Source: Pirellulaceae bacterium (GTDB lineage: Bacteria; Planctomycetota; Planctomycetia; Pirellulales; Pirellulaceae). From it: a DNA stretch of 64,000 nucleotides. Position 1 is the first letter of the stretch. Each line of letters opens with the position of its first letter. Below, one piece after another: positions 9,601-17,241 of the stretch. A program made the translations under genes and the position numbers. The stretch covers positions 558,001 to 622,000 of the forward strand of contig JAGYIQ010000002.1 of assembly GCA_018402565.1 (NCBI GenBank), written 5' to 3'. Below the pieces are notes generated by a model that saw only the letters and a list, made by a program, of their open reading frames with translations, ran no database searches and was not told the DNA's origin.

Positions 9601-9861
9601 GACATCGAAGGGGAGGCTGACGCTGGTGACGGGGCGAATTTCGGCGATGATGATGTTGGTGATGATGGTGCTGACGCAGCGACTAACGCAGCCGGTGTTG
9701 AGAATCGGGCACCGAACGCGAATGCGAAGGTGAATGCGAGTACAAGTGCGAGTACGCGTACGATTAGGTTTCCGAATCCGAGTAGGAGTGGGAGTCGGGG
9801 CGCGAGCACCATCGTTACCGTGAACCAGGCCGCTCCCGTTCTCCCGTACGAGGTCCCATGA
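6670..9861 (+). CDS. Large membrane lipoprotein linked to an ABC ATPase
   Basis: The protein has about 1063 residues. I choose a TTG start at 6670 because AGGAGG lies nine bases upstream (6655-6660). It gives a compact lipoprotein signal: CTRLLPLLWISLWIGLLSGC with the lipobox LSGC near residue 26-29. An in-frame GTG at 6637 is possible. A large extracytoplasmic region contains a ThuA/DUF4350-like stretch (AVLDWLHFGGQLVVGGEAVELLSQS). Two membrane helices follow (about 594-615 and 626-645, VLQALILYLVILVPVNYAIF and IPVIAVTGAFVVV), then another large soluble region. The last 80 residues are Asp/Ala/Ser/Asn-rich. Its stop overlaps the ABC ATPase start by 4 bp (ATGA), suggesting one complex. The specific function is unknown. 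Confidence 0.75.
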   Translation: MAPILTSQPSLVQCCTRLLPLLWISLWIGLLSGCGGGRRSDHGFRRSGRRIAAAGVFALEPIPLPGNHQRIPIRMATDEGRGPNSRGPNSGGPNAADPASPPPSAGNRDKPAVQTEFDPDNLAVKPGHWVALQSDGNTTEDNFSGNLKYSLRRGDARPRVLPGTRYYLRSQRPMTLAKDQAKRFETPLFMVDTNQLTVQPELVTRGGDEIYIQPHRMPDLLPHQYHVVVLSDQPDRYNFLKLLPSIRNAKLNAIMGDWLEQTSDGFLDQSYSEAYRSKSDAMYYKLTLSRWDSSVELPANMQQWTSIAYLVWGDFDPERLTPEQQTAVLDWLHFGGQLVVGGEAVELLSQSFLQRYLPVEPTGSVNEPYDSLRPLLEHWSLHKDASGQPVLPPTDNAETFVRTQWKLASHGGEVPHSAGLVAESQVGKGRIVTTAFSLSLPRLRGWTSLDHWFNSCLLRRPGRVHESDDEIMQNVAAQDPLSGLPQDTTTPTEVIGFKWQLPWLTPFQSSVYTSMDLASRDWLFSPTEPVNTFDPDTETWVEVSILPVVDAGRRRFAKGSTQRSQAAWNDYSDIAQAARASLKDQAGITPPSREWVLQALILYLVILVPVNYAIFRLLRRLEWAWFSIPVIAVTGAFVVVRAASLDIGFSNKQLQIQLLEIPADYERGHLTGYGSLYSSLTTRFRFQSDNPTTLALPFPSANFLTETSETPVEFSLEPGRPVRFGPQEIVSNTMEMYQFQQVVELGGRLEFRPGASGNPALAEDRVRNGTRLNLADVGIFRWDEARDRVLYGRLPRLAAGDEATINWQRLPPTDDWLSQWQGTCLEDYAATAERWAGVVSASGTEPFELPWVKAVDRLRAVNPEWAAALEQAGQRRRLPDEALLTRALLLAAVRESAPEGLGLGQLFRAVLRQPLGPNEVRLVAWTDDTAHQWEVQPVASQSDHRSLILAHLRAPQLPPLGYDQNLAYLPTKPKLDTDIEGEADAGDGANFGDDDVGDDGADAATNAAGVENRAPNANAKVNASTSASTRTIRFPNPSRSGSRGASTIVTVNQAAPVLPYEVP

Positions 9862-10790
9862 TCGAGATCCAAGGTTTTGGCAAGTTGTATGGCGATTTTG
9901 TGGCGGTCCAGGAACTGAATCTGAGCATCGGGCAAGGCGAGATGTTCGGGTTCATTGGGCCCAACGGGGCGGGCAAGAGCACGACCATTCGCTTCCTGGC
10001 CACCCTGCTCAAGCCCTCTTATGGCAGCGGCTCGATCAATGGCTTTGACATCATCAAAGACCCCATGTCGGTCCGTCGCAACATCGGCTACATGCCCGAC
10101 AACTTCGGTGTCTACGACGGCATGAAGGTGTGGGAATTTCTGGATTTTTTCGCAGTTGCGTACAAGATCCCGCTCTCGCAGCGGCGCAAGGTCATCGCCG
10201 ATGTGCTGGAACTGTTGGACCTGACCTACAAACGCGACGACTTTGTCAACGGCCTATCCCGCGGCATGAAGCAGCGACTGTGCTTGGCCAAGACATTGGT
10301 TCATGACCCGCCGGTCTTGATCTTGGATGAACCCTCCAGCGGTTTGGATCCCCGCGCTCGCATCGAGGTCAAAGCCTTGCTCAAAGAATTGCGGTCGATG
10401 GGCAAGACGATCTTGATCTCCAGCCACATCTTGACCGAGTTGGCCGATTGTTGCACGTCGATCGGCATCATCGAGCGCGGCGTGATGTTGGCCCACGGTT
10501 CCATCGCCAGCGTCTATCGGCAGATTCGCACGCATCGGACCATCGAGATCCGCTTCACCGGTGAAATGGATTCCGGGCTCTCGATCCTCCGCAGCTACCC
10601 GCAGATGCTGAGCCTGACGGTCAATCACTCCGGCCGCAGCGTCACGGTGGAATTGGACATGCAGGACGACCAAGTGGCCCAAATGCTACAGCGGCTGATC
10701 AATCAAGGCGTCGGCATGTGCGCGTTCTCCGAGAAAGAGCCGACCTTGGAGGACGTGTTTATGAGTATCACGAAGGGGATTGTGAACTGA
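9858..10790 (+). CDS. ABC transporter ATP-binding protein
   Basis: This is a cytoplasmic ATPase subunit of an ABC system, 310 residues. It has Walker A GPNGAGKST (34-42), the Q-loop region around MPDNFGVYDGMKVWEFLDFF, signature LSRGMKQ (133-139), Walker B LILDEPSSGLDP (154-165) and the H-loop in SSHILTEL. The sequence type is that of ABC-2/export and gliding (GldA-like) ATPases. No classical six-helix permease is next to it. The upstream partner is the two-helix lipoprotein with which it shares a 4-bp start/stop overlap. The sigma-factor gene starts one base after its stop, so all are likely one transcript. Confidence 0.92.
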   Translation: MIEIQGFGKLYGDFVAVQELNLSIGQGEMFGFIGPNGAGKSTTIRFLATLLKPSYGSGSINGFDIIKDPMSVRRNIGYMPDNFGVYDGMKVWEFLDFFAVAYKIPLSQRRKVIADVLELLDLTYKRDDFVNGLSRGMKQRLCLAKTLVHDPPVLILDEPSSGLDPRARIEVKALLKELRSMGKTILISSHILTELADCCTSIGIIERGVMLAHGSIASVYRQIRTHRTIEIRFTGEMDSGLSILRSYPQMLSLTVNHSGRSVTVELDMQDDQVAQMLQRLINQGVGMCAFSEKEPTLEDVFMSITKGIVN

Positions 10791-10791
10791 C

Positions 10792-11421
10792 ATGGAAGTT
10801 GTGGATTCCAGTACCGACGAAGCCCTCTTGGCCCGGGCGCGGGAGGGGCAGTTTGCCGCCTTTCAGAGCCTGGTTGATCGCTACCAACGCCGCGTCTACG
10901 GCCTGGCTTGGCGGATCACGCGACATGCCGCCGACGCCGAAGATGTCACGCAGCAAACCTTCCTCAGCCTGATTGAAAACCTGACGGCCTTCCGCGGCGT
11001 TTCCGCCGCCGGTTGGATCCTCCGCATCGCCACCAATCACGCCCTCAAAGTCTTGCGTCGCCGACGCAGTCAGCCGCACGTGAGTTGGTCCGAGACCGAT
11101 GCCAACGACTCCTACAGCACCCTGCCCCACCCGGACTTCATCGCCGATTGGCAAGCCCCGCCCGAAGTGTTGGTCCAACGCCAGGAGACCCGCCAGGCGA
11201 TTGAAGCGGCCCTGGAGGAACTGGACGACAAGTACCGCGTTGTGTTTATCCTCCGCGATATCGAAGAATTGTCCGTCCGGGAAACCGCCGAGGCGCTGGA
11301 TATCTCCGAGGCCAACGTCAAGGTCCGCCTGCTGCGCGCCCGACTCATGCTCCGCGAGCGGTTGGTCCGAGAATTTGGCGACGAGGCGACCCGGGTCTTT
11401 CCCGACCATCGCCACGACTGA
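10792..11421 (+). CDS. ECF-type RNA polymerase sigma factor
   Basis: This 209-residue protein directs RNA polymerase to alternative promoters. Region 2 is seen at about 10-80 (FQSLVDRYQRRVYGLAWRITRHAADAEDVTQQTFL, then AAGWILRIATNHALKVLRRRR). Region 4 with a helix-turn-helix lies at about 140-195 (RVVFILRDIEELSVRETAEALDISEANVKVRLLRARLMLRERL). It starts one base after the ABC ATPase stop, which implies translational coupling. It is followed after 136 bp by a zinc anti-sigma factor. The pairing suggests an envelope- or redox-responsive regulator of this operon or of others. Confidence 0.95.
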   Translation: MEVVDSSTDEALLARAREGQFAAFQSLVDRYQRRVYGLAWRITRHAADAEDVTQQTFLSLIENLTAFRGVSAAGWILRIATNHALKVLRRRRSQPHVSWSETDANDSYSTLPHPDFIADWQAPPEVLVQRQETRQAIEAALEELDDKYRVVFILRDIEELSVRETAEALDISEANVKVRLLRARLMLRERLVREFGDEATRVFPDHRHD

Positions 11422-11557
11422 GCGTCCAGCCTCCTCTGCCCCGGCTCGACCCGATCTCCCCCCTCCCCCAAACACAAAAAAATTTTGGCGAAATGTTTGT
11501 AACCCCCGCCCCGCTGCGGGATCATTTATCGATGACGCCCCACTCGGAACCCACCCC

Positions 11558-11827
11558 ATGACCTGCGAAGAACTCCTGCAAGCGCTGAACGAATACGTCG
11601 ACGGGACACTGGATCTCTCCGCCGCCGAATGCCAGCAATTCGCCCAGCACTTGGCAGGCTGCAACCCGTGCCAATTGGTCGTCGACAACATCCGCGGCAC
11701 CATCCAACTGTTCCGCGCCGGCGAACCCTTCCCGTTGCCCGTCGAATTCCAGCAACGCCTGCAACTCAACCTACAGCAACGCTGGGCCGAAAAATTTGGC
11801 GTCGGCGAATCAGCCGAAGTGCGTTAG
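11558..11827 (+). CDS. Zinc-finger anti-sigma factor (ZAS type)
   Basis: The protein is only 89 residues (MTCEELLQALNEYVDG..). It carries the ZAS motif His31-x3-Cys35-x2-Cys38 in HLAGCNPC, typical of small anti-sigma factors that hold an ECF sigma factor inactive. There is no membrane helix, so it would act as a soluble, possibly redox-sensitive, regulator. Its position directly downstream of the ECF sigma gene supports this. The frame is open further upstream, but the family match starts at this ATG. Confidence 0.85.
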   Translation: MTCEELLQALNEYVDGTLDLSAAECQQFAQHLAGCNPCQLVVDNIRGTIQLFRAGEPFPLPVEFQQRLQLNLQQRWAEKFGVGESAEVR

Positions 11828-11970
11828 CACCCGGTTTTCTACCGGAACTGAACGCGGCTGGGTTGCCCAATTCAAGAAAATCGGGCTAAAACACGGTACG
11901 AGTACCGCCTAAGGCTGAGTACGAGTACGATTACGAAGGCCATTGTGGTCCGCCGTTTGTGGCGGGGCGT

Positions 11971-12993
11971 CTAAGCCGTGCGCCAGTGGGCTTGGTAGCT
12001 CAGGCCGAGATTGATGATCCGTTTCATCAGCTCTTCGTACTCTACCCCGCCCTTTTCGGCCGACTCCGCAAAGTCTTCACCGAACGACAGATTGGGATTG
12101 GGGTTGGCTTCCAACACGTAGACCTTGCCGTCGGCATTGCAACGGAGATCGATCCGCGCGTAGCCACTCAGGTCCAACGCCTTGTAGACCCGGCGGCAGA
12201 CCGACTCGATGCGTTCCTTCAACTCGGCCGGGATGTTGGCTTCGTCGGTCTCCACACCCAAGCGTTCTTGTGTGGCGGCGTCCCATTTGACTTTGGCGGT
12301 CGCGATGTTGGGTTTCTTGGGGGCTTTGGTAAATTTCAATTCCCAGATGGGCAGGACCTTTAGGCGCTGATTGCCCAACACGCCCACGTAGAACTCTCGG
12401 CCGGCAATGTACTCTTCCACCAAGGCATCGGAACGCAGCTCGTCATGCACGTAGGCGACTTGCCGCTCCAACCCGGCCTCGTCGTGCACCAGCGAGGACT
12501 CGGTGATACCCAACGACGCGTCTTCCACGACGCTCTTGACCAACAGCGGGTACTCCAACCGCCCGCTGATGCGCACCCGCTTGCCACGCACCGCCACACT
12601 GAATCGCGGGGTGGGGATGCGGTGGTAGGTCATGATTTTTTTGGCTAGATACTTGTCGTGCGACAGCATCAGGCCGCGTGGATTGCAGCCGGTATAGTGC
12701 TGCTTGCACAGCTCCAGGTAACTGACCACGTGTTGATCATACAGCCCGACTCCGTGGAACTCCTCCAACAGATTGAAGCAGATGTGTGGCCGCAGTTCGG
12801 TGATGGCGTCACGGATCTTGCTCAGATCATCCGAGGCACCGACAGGCGTGGCGTCGTGGCCCATGTACCGCAGCGTCTGCACAACATCGAACTCGGTCTT
12901 CCATTCCATCATCTCCTCATCCGACACACCTTCCAAACTATCGGGCGGCATGAGGGCTTGATGCATCAAGACCATGATCCGCAATTTTCTCAT
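11971..12993 (-). CDS. ATP-grasp ligase of the D-Ala-D-Ala ligase superfamily
   Basis: The 340-residue protein has the ATP-grasp layout: an N-terminal Rossmann-like part (MRKLRIMVLMHQALMPPD.., RPHICFNLLEEFHGVGLYDQ), the central domain start TGCNPRGLMLSHDKYLAKKIM, PLLVKSVVEDASLGITESS, ALVEEYIAGREFYVGVLG, and the metal-binding end RIDLRCNADGKVYVLEANPNPNLS. It resembles D-alanine-D-alanine ligase and should join a carboxylate to an amine through an acylphosphate. The natural substrate is not evident, and it lies away from cell-wall genes. Its ATG overlaps the stop of the metallopeptidase gene by 4 bp (12990-12993), so the two are translationally coupled. Confidence 0.85.
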   Translation of the reverse strand: MRKLRIMVLMHQALMPPDSLEGVSDEEMMEWKTEFDVVQTLRYMGHDATPVGASDDLSKIRDAITELRPHICFNLLEEFHGVGLYDQHVVSYLELCKQHYTGCNPRGLMLSHDKYLAKKIMTYHRIPTPRFSVAVRGKRVRISGRLEYPLLVKSVVEDASLGITESSLVHDEAGLERQVAYVHDELRSDALVEEYIAGREFYVGVLGNQRLKVLPIWELKFTKAPKKPNIATAKVKWDAATQERLGVETDEANIPAELKERIESVCRRVYKALDLSGYARIDLRCNADGKVYVLEANPNPNLSFGEDFAESAEKGGVEYEELMKRIINLGLSYQAHWRTA

Positions 12994-14618
12994 AAGGCGA
13001 CTCGATGCAATCCGCTGTGCAAATAGTTCATGGTTTGAACCGTGATGAAAATCGTGATGTCTCGCGTCAAGCGTGATTCACTGCCAATCGCCCGCAGTTT
13101 CAGTTCGCGGCACCGGTCGATGACCTCGCGGACCACCAACGAAACCGTGTAGCGGTTCTCGCCCGTCCAACTGGTTACCTGCCGCTCGATCTCCGTCTTG
13201 TGTTTCCGCAACAGGGCCGAAGCTTGCTGCTCGACGTAGTCGTCCGTCTTGCCCTCCAATCGCCGCAGTCCCTGGATGGCGGCCTCCGGGTCCTTATCCG
13301 GCACGAACAAACGCAACAAGTCGCGATCGAACGGCGAGGGCATGTCCATTTCGTAACGAGCCCGCCGCTGTTCGTAATGCTCGCGCAGGGTCCGCTTGAT
13401 GTGCTGCAGCGGCTCGATCTTTTTCCGTGAGAGCACCTTGGGCTTTGTGCCGGCGATCGACTCCATCAGCTCGTCGACATATTCCAGTTTCTTCAGGGCC
13501 GGCCAACCGCGGTACTGACTGCGCCAGCGACTGCCCGGCTTCAGCCACACGGCAAAGGTCTCGGCAAAGTCCTCCGCCGGATGACTCTGGGCGTACCACG
13601 GCTCCAAGTGCACGACGTAGCGTCGACTCTTGGGGTGCGGGCGATAGTACTCGGGGTACGGCGCACTGTAGCTGCCGAAGACCTCGCGATATCGCTTCCG
13701 CCGATGCAGCAAATAGGCCGTGTCCAAGGCATGGCCCGTCTCGTGCCGCAGGATCTTCATGCACCAATCGTCCGCCCCACCCTCGACCTCCAACATCATC
13801 TTCCGCTCGAGCTGACAAAGCCGCGGATGGGCCAAATAAAACGGGATCGCGATCCCCGGAATTCCGTCCGGAGCGAACCATTCGTCGCTCAACCAGAAAT
13901 GCGGCTGGAAATCCAAGCCCCGCGCCGCCAATTCCTCGTACAGCCGCTCGATTTTGGGGATCAAAGTCGACTTCTCCAAGTCCAGCTGCAAATCGCACAT
14001 GCGGCAATCCAACAACTGCTCGTCGGTCAACTGTGTCCAGTCTTTCCGCGCCATCAGCGTCACTCGTCCCTGAAGTTTAGCGGGCCCCCGACCCGAAACC
14101 GACCGATCGACTCCCCCACCTGAGACTAACATCGACGGACGGCCCCCACGCGGGCCAGAAAGTTTCTTAGGAGTTTTGAGCAAACCCCGCCCCGTCGCAG
14201 CGGGCCCCCCCTTCGCTCGGACAGATTTTACAGCCACGGCCGGCCCAGTGCCCGATCTACCAGTGCCCGATTTACCAGTGCCGGATTTACCAGTGCCGGA
14301 TTTACCAGTGCCTGGCTTCACGGCCACAGGCTGCCCCGCAACCGATTTCCCGGCAACCGATTTCCTGGCAACCGATTTCCCGGCCGTTGAGCGATCAGCT
14401 CGGGTTTTCACAGTCGCGGACTGACCCGCCACACGCTTGGCCACGACCGACTTCCCCCCAGCAGACTTCCCCCCAGCAGATTTCGCCACAGCAGGTTTCG
14501 CCACGGAGGATTTCACGGTCGGCCGAGTCGTAACTCGAGTCGTAGCCCGAGTCGTAGCCCGAGTCGTAGCTCGAGTCGTAGCCCGAGTCGTTTTCCGTGC
14601 TGGCCGAGATTTACTCAC
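12990..14618 (-). CDS. Putative zinc metallopeptidase with long basic repetitive N-terminus
   Basis: The protein has 542 residues. Residues 1-188 are extremely Lys/Arg/Ser/Thr/Gly-rich and repetitive: TTRA units near the start, then KSVAG-like and KSGTG pentapeptides, resembling a histone-H1-type tail. From about Met189 (MARKDWTQLTDEQLLD) a conserved domain follows. It has the motif HETGH (292-296), a zincin HExxH-type site, and a downstream acidic ligand candidate in HPAEDFAETFAVWL, as in the putative zinc-binding metallopeptidase family. The C-terminal 200 residues are helical. Start sites at 14618 or 14054 are both possible. The unbroken frame through the repeats favours the long form. It lies immediately upstream of and overlaps the ATP-grasp gene. 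Confidence 0.8.
   Translation of the reverse strand: MSKSRPARKTTRATTRATTRATTRATTRVTTRPTVKSSVAKPAVAKSAGGKSAGGKSVVAKRVAGQSATVKTRADRSTAGKSVARKSVAGKSVAGQPVAVKPGTGKSGTGKSGTGKSGTGRSGTGPAVAVKSVRAKGGPAATGRGLLKTPKKLSGPRGGRPSMLVSGGGVDRSVSGRGPAKLQGRVTLMARKDWTQLTDEQLLDCRMCDLQLDLEKSTLIPKIERLYEELAARGLDFQPHFWLSDEWFAPDGIPGIAIPFYLAHPRLCQLERKMMLEVEGGADDWCMKILRHETGHALDTAYLLHRRKRYREVFGSYSAPYPEYYRPHPKSRRYVVHLEPWYAQSHPAEDFAETFAVWLKPGSRWRSQYRGWPALKKLEYVDELMESIAGTKPKVLSRKKIEPLQHIKRTLREHYEQRRARYEMDMPSPFDRDLLRLFVPDKDPEAAIQGLRRLEGKTDDYVEQQASALLRKHKTEIERQVTSWTGENRYTVSLVVREVIDRCRELKLRAIGSESRLTRDITIFITVQTMNYLHSGLHRVAL
14245..14320. repeat. 15-bp in-frame tandem repeat in the metallopeptidase tail
   Basis: About five copies of a unit close to CCAGTGCCGGATTTA occur here. 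On the minus strand they encode the repeated pentapeptide KSGTG. The unit length is a multiple of three, so copy-number change keeps the frame. Confidence 0.85.
14521..14592. repeat. 12-bp in-frame tandem repeat in the metallopeptidase N-terminus
   Basis: Five to six copies of a CGAGTCGTAGCC-like unit are seen. On the minus strand they encode ATTR tetrapeptides near the protein start. Confidence 0.85.
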
Positions 14619-14869
14619 GCCGTTTCTCGTTGCTCAATGAATGCTGGGATCACCGCCACACTCGCCGCCATCGAGCGAGTCATTCAGCCGCGGCATTCGA
14701 CTCTACCATGTTTCACTGAGAATTCAATTTCGCACGGCTGCGAAACGGTCAAAACTGGCAAACTTTTTCTATTGGTCTTATCCGCCCCCACCCATCGTTA
14801 CGGCCCCACCAGGCCGGGCCCCCTCCGCGGGCAAGTCCCGCAGTTCGGACTGGCCTTTCCCGCGTCTGA

Positions 14870-14898
14870 TTGGTCAATCGCCGGCTCGAGGTTACACT
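14870..14898 (+). promoter_or_regulatory. Possible ribD promoter, giving a leaderless transcript
   Basis: TTGGTC (14870-14875), a 17-base spacer and TACACT (14893-14898) lie directly before the ribD ATG at 14906. If used, transcription would start at or next to the start codon. No ribosome-binding site is visible, which fits. The -35 matches only three of six consensus bases. No FMN riboswitch is recognisable in 14619-14905. Confidence 0.35.
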
Positions 14899-14905
14899 CA
14901 TCGCC

Positions 14906-16222
14906 ATGAACCACGACGACGAAATTTGGATGAGACGGGCCCTCAGTCTGGCTCGCTTGGGACGTGGCCGGGTCGAACCCAATCCGCCGGTCGGCTGCGT
15001 CCTGCTGCGCGACGGCGTGGTGATCGGCGAGGGTTACCATCGGCAATTTGGGCTGGCGCACGCCGAGGTCGATGCGTTGCAGGACGCCCAGCGCCGCGGG
15101 AATGAGGCTCGGGGGGCCACGGCCTACGTGACACTCGAGCCGTGCAGTCATTTCGGCAAAACCCCACCCTGCTGCCAAGCCCTGATCGATGCCGGCGTGG
15201 CCCGGGTGGTCGCAGCCATCGGCGATCCCTCGCCCCATGTCGCTGGCCAAGGGTTTGCGGCCCTGACCGCCGCTGGCATCCAAGTCCAAATCGGCGTGCT
15301 GGAGGAGGAAGCGCGGCACCTGTTAGGGCCGTTCCTCAAGCGACTCCAGACCGGCCTGCCCTGGGTCACCGCCAAGTGGGCCATGAGCTTGGACGGAAAG
15401 TTGGCCACCCACACCGGGCACAGCCAGTGGATCAGTGGCCCGGCCGCTCGGCAGGTGGTGCACCAACTCCGCGGCGATATGGACGCGATCATGGTCGGCA
15501 TCGGCACCGCTCTGGCCGACGACCCGGCCCTGACCGCCCGCCTCCCCAACCCACCGACCTCCTCACCCGGCGATCCCTGCTGCCACACGTCGCCCGCCAC
15601 CGCTTCAGCAACGAATTCTCCGTCGGGTGCTGGGTCGGGCGCTGCGTCGGGCCCGACCTCGGGCGCTGCGTCGGATCCCGCCCCGGGTTCGACGGGTACC
15701 GCTCCCCATCGCCGAGCCACTCGAGTGGTCGTCGATCGACAGCTGCGTCTGCCGCTCGGTTCGCAGCTGGTTCGCACCGCGGATCAATACCCGGTGTTGT
15801 TGGCCTGCGCTCCGACGGCCGACATGACGCGGCGACAGGCCCTCGTGACCGCCGGCGTCGAAGTCTGGTCGCCACCACTCCCGGCCGGGGAAAAGACCTC
15901 TGCCGCCCCTGACGGTGCTCCCTCGTCAAACGATTTTGACTATGCTGGGATGGTCCGTCAGCTCTTGGCAGCCTTGGCGGCACGAGGCATGACCCATGTG
16001 TTGGTCGAAGGCGGTGGCGACTTGTTGGGGAACCTATTCGACCAGGGCTTGGTCGACGAGGTCTACGTGTTCGTCTCGCCCAAGATTTTGGGTGGGGTCG
16101 ACGCGATTTCCCCGGTCGGCGGACGTGGCCTGGCGCAAGTCCCCTCGATCAAGAGCCTGCATCGGCTGTCGCATCAAGTCCTCGGGGACGACATCCTGAT
16201 CCACGGCTTTGTGACGCGATAA
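14906..16222 (+). CDS. ribD: Bifunctional riboflavin biosynthesis deaminase/reductase RibD with a low-complexity insert
   Basis: It performs two steps of riboflavin synthesis: deamination of diaminohydroxyphosphoribosylaminopyrimidine, then NADPH reduction of the ribosyl chain. The deaminase domain (1-145) has the zinc site HAE (52-54) and PCSHFGKTPPC (79-89). The reductase domain follows (WVTAKWAMSLDGKLAT, GIGTALADDPALTARL, HVLVEGGGDLLGNLF). Between the ADDPALTARLP strand and TRVVVDRQLRLP there is a Ser/Gly/Ala/Pro-rich insertion of roughly 50 residues (about 215-268), partly made of SGAAS-type repeats, not found in usual RibD. It replaces a short loop and should be tolerated. The ATG at 14906 is chosen because the family N-terminus (DEIWMRRAL) starts there. 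Confidence 0.95.
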   Translation: MNHDDEIWMRRALSLARLGRGRVEPNPPVGCVLLRDGVVIGEGYHRQFGLAHAEVDALQDAQRRGNEARGATAYVTLEPCSHFGKTPPCCQALIDAGVARVVAAIGDPSPHVAGQGFAALTAAGIQVQIGVLEEEARHLLGPFLKRLQTGLPWVTAKWAMSLDGKLATHTGHSQWISGPAARQVVHQLRGDMDAIMVGIGTALADDPALTARLPNPPTSSPGDPCCHTSPATASATNSPSGAGSGAASGPTSGAASDPAPGSTGTAPHRRATRVVVDRQLRLPLGSQLVRTADQYPVLLACAPTADMTRRQALVTAGVEVWSPPLPAGEKTSAAPDGAPSSNDFDYAGMVRQLLAALAARGMTHVLVEGGGDLLGNLFDQGLVDEVYVFVSPKILGGVDAISPVGGRGLAQVPSIKSLHRLSHQVLGDDILIHGFVTR

Positions 16223-16254
16223 CCATTCACCCGTTCACTCAAAAGGATAATACA

Positions 16255-17034
16255 ATGAAATTCAACCAAACCATCGGCTGGGGATTGGCAGTGGGGCTCT
16301 TGGGCAGTTCGGCCCTGGCGGCGATCGGGTGGTCGCGGTTGGACGAGTACAAAAGCGGCGTGATTTGGCCCGAGCCACCGATGGTCACGCCGGGCGGCTC
16401 CAGTGACTCGGCGTTGCGACTGCCCCCAGCGGACGCCATCGTGTTGTTCGACGGCACCAACCTGGATGCCTGGGTCGGCGGTGATCGCTGGGAGATCAAG
16501 GACGGCTATGCCATCACGCGGCAGACCGACATCTTTACCAAGCAGGGCTTCGGCGATTGCCAACTGCACATCGAGTTTGCCACGCCGGAGAAGATTGAAG
16601 GCGAGGGACAAGGGCGCGGCAACAGTGGCGTGTACTTCATGGACCAATACGAGGTCCAGGTATTGGACTCTTGGAACAACCCCACTTACTTCGACGGCCA
16701 AGCGGGGTCGGTCTACAAACAGAGCCCACCGATCGTCAACGCCTCGCGGGAGCCCGGCCAGTGGCAAGAATACGACATCGTGTTCACGGCCCCGCGTTTC
16801 CGCGAGGACGGCTCGCTCAAGTCGCCCGCCTACCTGACGGTCTTCCACAACGGCGTGTTGGTGCAGAACCACTTCGAATTGACCGGCAAGACCTTGTGGG
16901 ACGCGGCCCCGTTTTATGCTTCGCACCCGGAGAAGATGCCAATCAAGCTGCAGTTCCACGGCAACGAGACCCGCTTCCGCAATATCTGGGTCCGCGAAAA
17001 CGTGCACAACATGGTCGGCACCGCGCCACAATAA
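16255..17034 (+). CDS. Secreted DUF1080 (3-keto-disaccharide hydrolase fold) protein
   Basis: The protein has 259 residues with an N-terminal hydrophobic segment (about 5-25) acting as signal peptide or anchor. The DUF1080 concanavalin-like fold is clear: IVLFDGTNLDAW (62-73), WEIKDGYAI, GDCQLHIEFATP, GRGNSGVYFMDQYEVQVLDSW, DGQAGSVYKQSPP, and PIKLQFHGNETRFRNIWVR near the end. The family is very abundant in planctomycetes; some members act on 3-keto-glycosides. It is 32 bases downstream of ribD, but a functional link is unlikely. A 33-bp tandem array follows its stop. Confidence 0.92.
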   Translation: MKFNQTIGWGLAVGLLGSSALAAIGWSRLDEYKSGVIWPEPPMVTPGGSSDSALRLPPADAIVLFDGTNLDAWVGGDRWEIKDGYAITRQTDIFTKQGFGDCQLHIEFATPEKIEGEGQGRGNSGVYFMDQYEVQVLDSWNNPTYFDGQAGSVYKQSPPIVNASREPGQWQEYDIVFTAPRFREDGSLKSPAYLTVFHNGVLVQNHFELTGKTLWDAAPFYASHPEKMPIKLQFHGNETRFRNIWVRENVHNMVGTAPQ

Positions 17035-17052
17035 CCCGCCCCAACGCCCATA

Positions 17053-17184
17053 GTAGCAGGCAATCTCCGAGTGCCTTCCGCAAAAGTAGCAGGCAATCTC
17101 CGAGTGCCGTCCGCAAAAGTTGCAGGCAATCTCCGAGTGCTGGTCGCAAAAGTTGCAGGCAATCTCCGAGTGCCGTCCGCACCA
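17053..17184. repeat. Four tandem 33-bp repeats
   Basis: Units start at 17053, 17086, 17119 and 17152, exactly 33 bases apart, each reading GTAGCAGGCAATCTCCGAGT.. or GTTGCAGG.. and ending CCGCAAAA. The array lies in the 207-base gap between the DUF1080 and GIY-YIG genes. There is no unique spacer, so this is not a CRISPR. A relative in inverted orientation is at 23648-23673. Confidence 0.92.
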
Positions 17185-17241
17185 TTTCGCCGCGGCAAGT
17201 CCGACTGGACATTTCTGCGGTGAGGACTTCAAATAGGCGGT

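Noticed and set aside
14619..14905. FMN riboswitch upstream of ribD
   Set aside because: The conserved RFN-element blocks are not present in these 287 bases.
17053..17184. Possible CRISPR array
   Set aside because: The units are contiguous 33-bp repeats without unique spacers, and there are no cas genes in the window.
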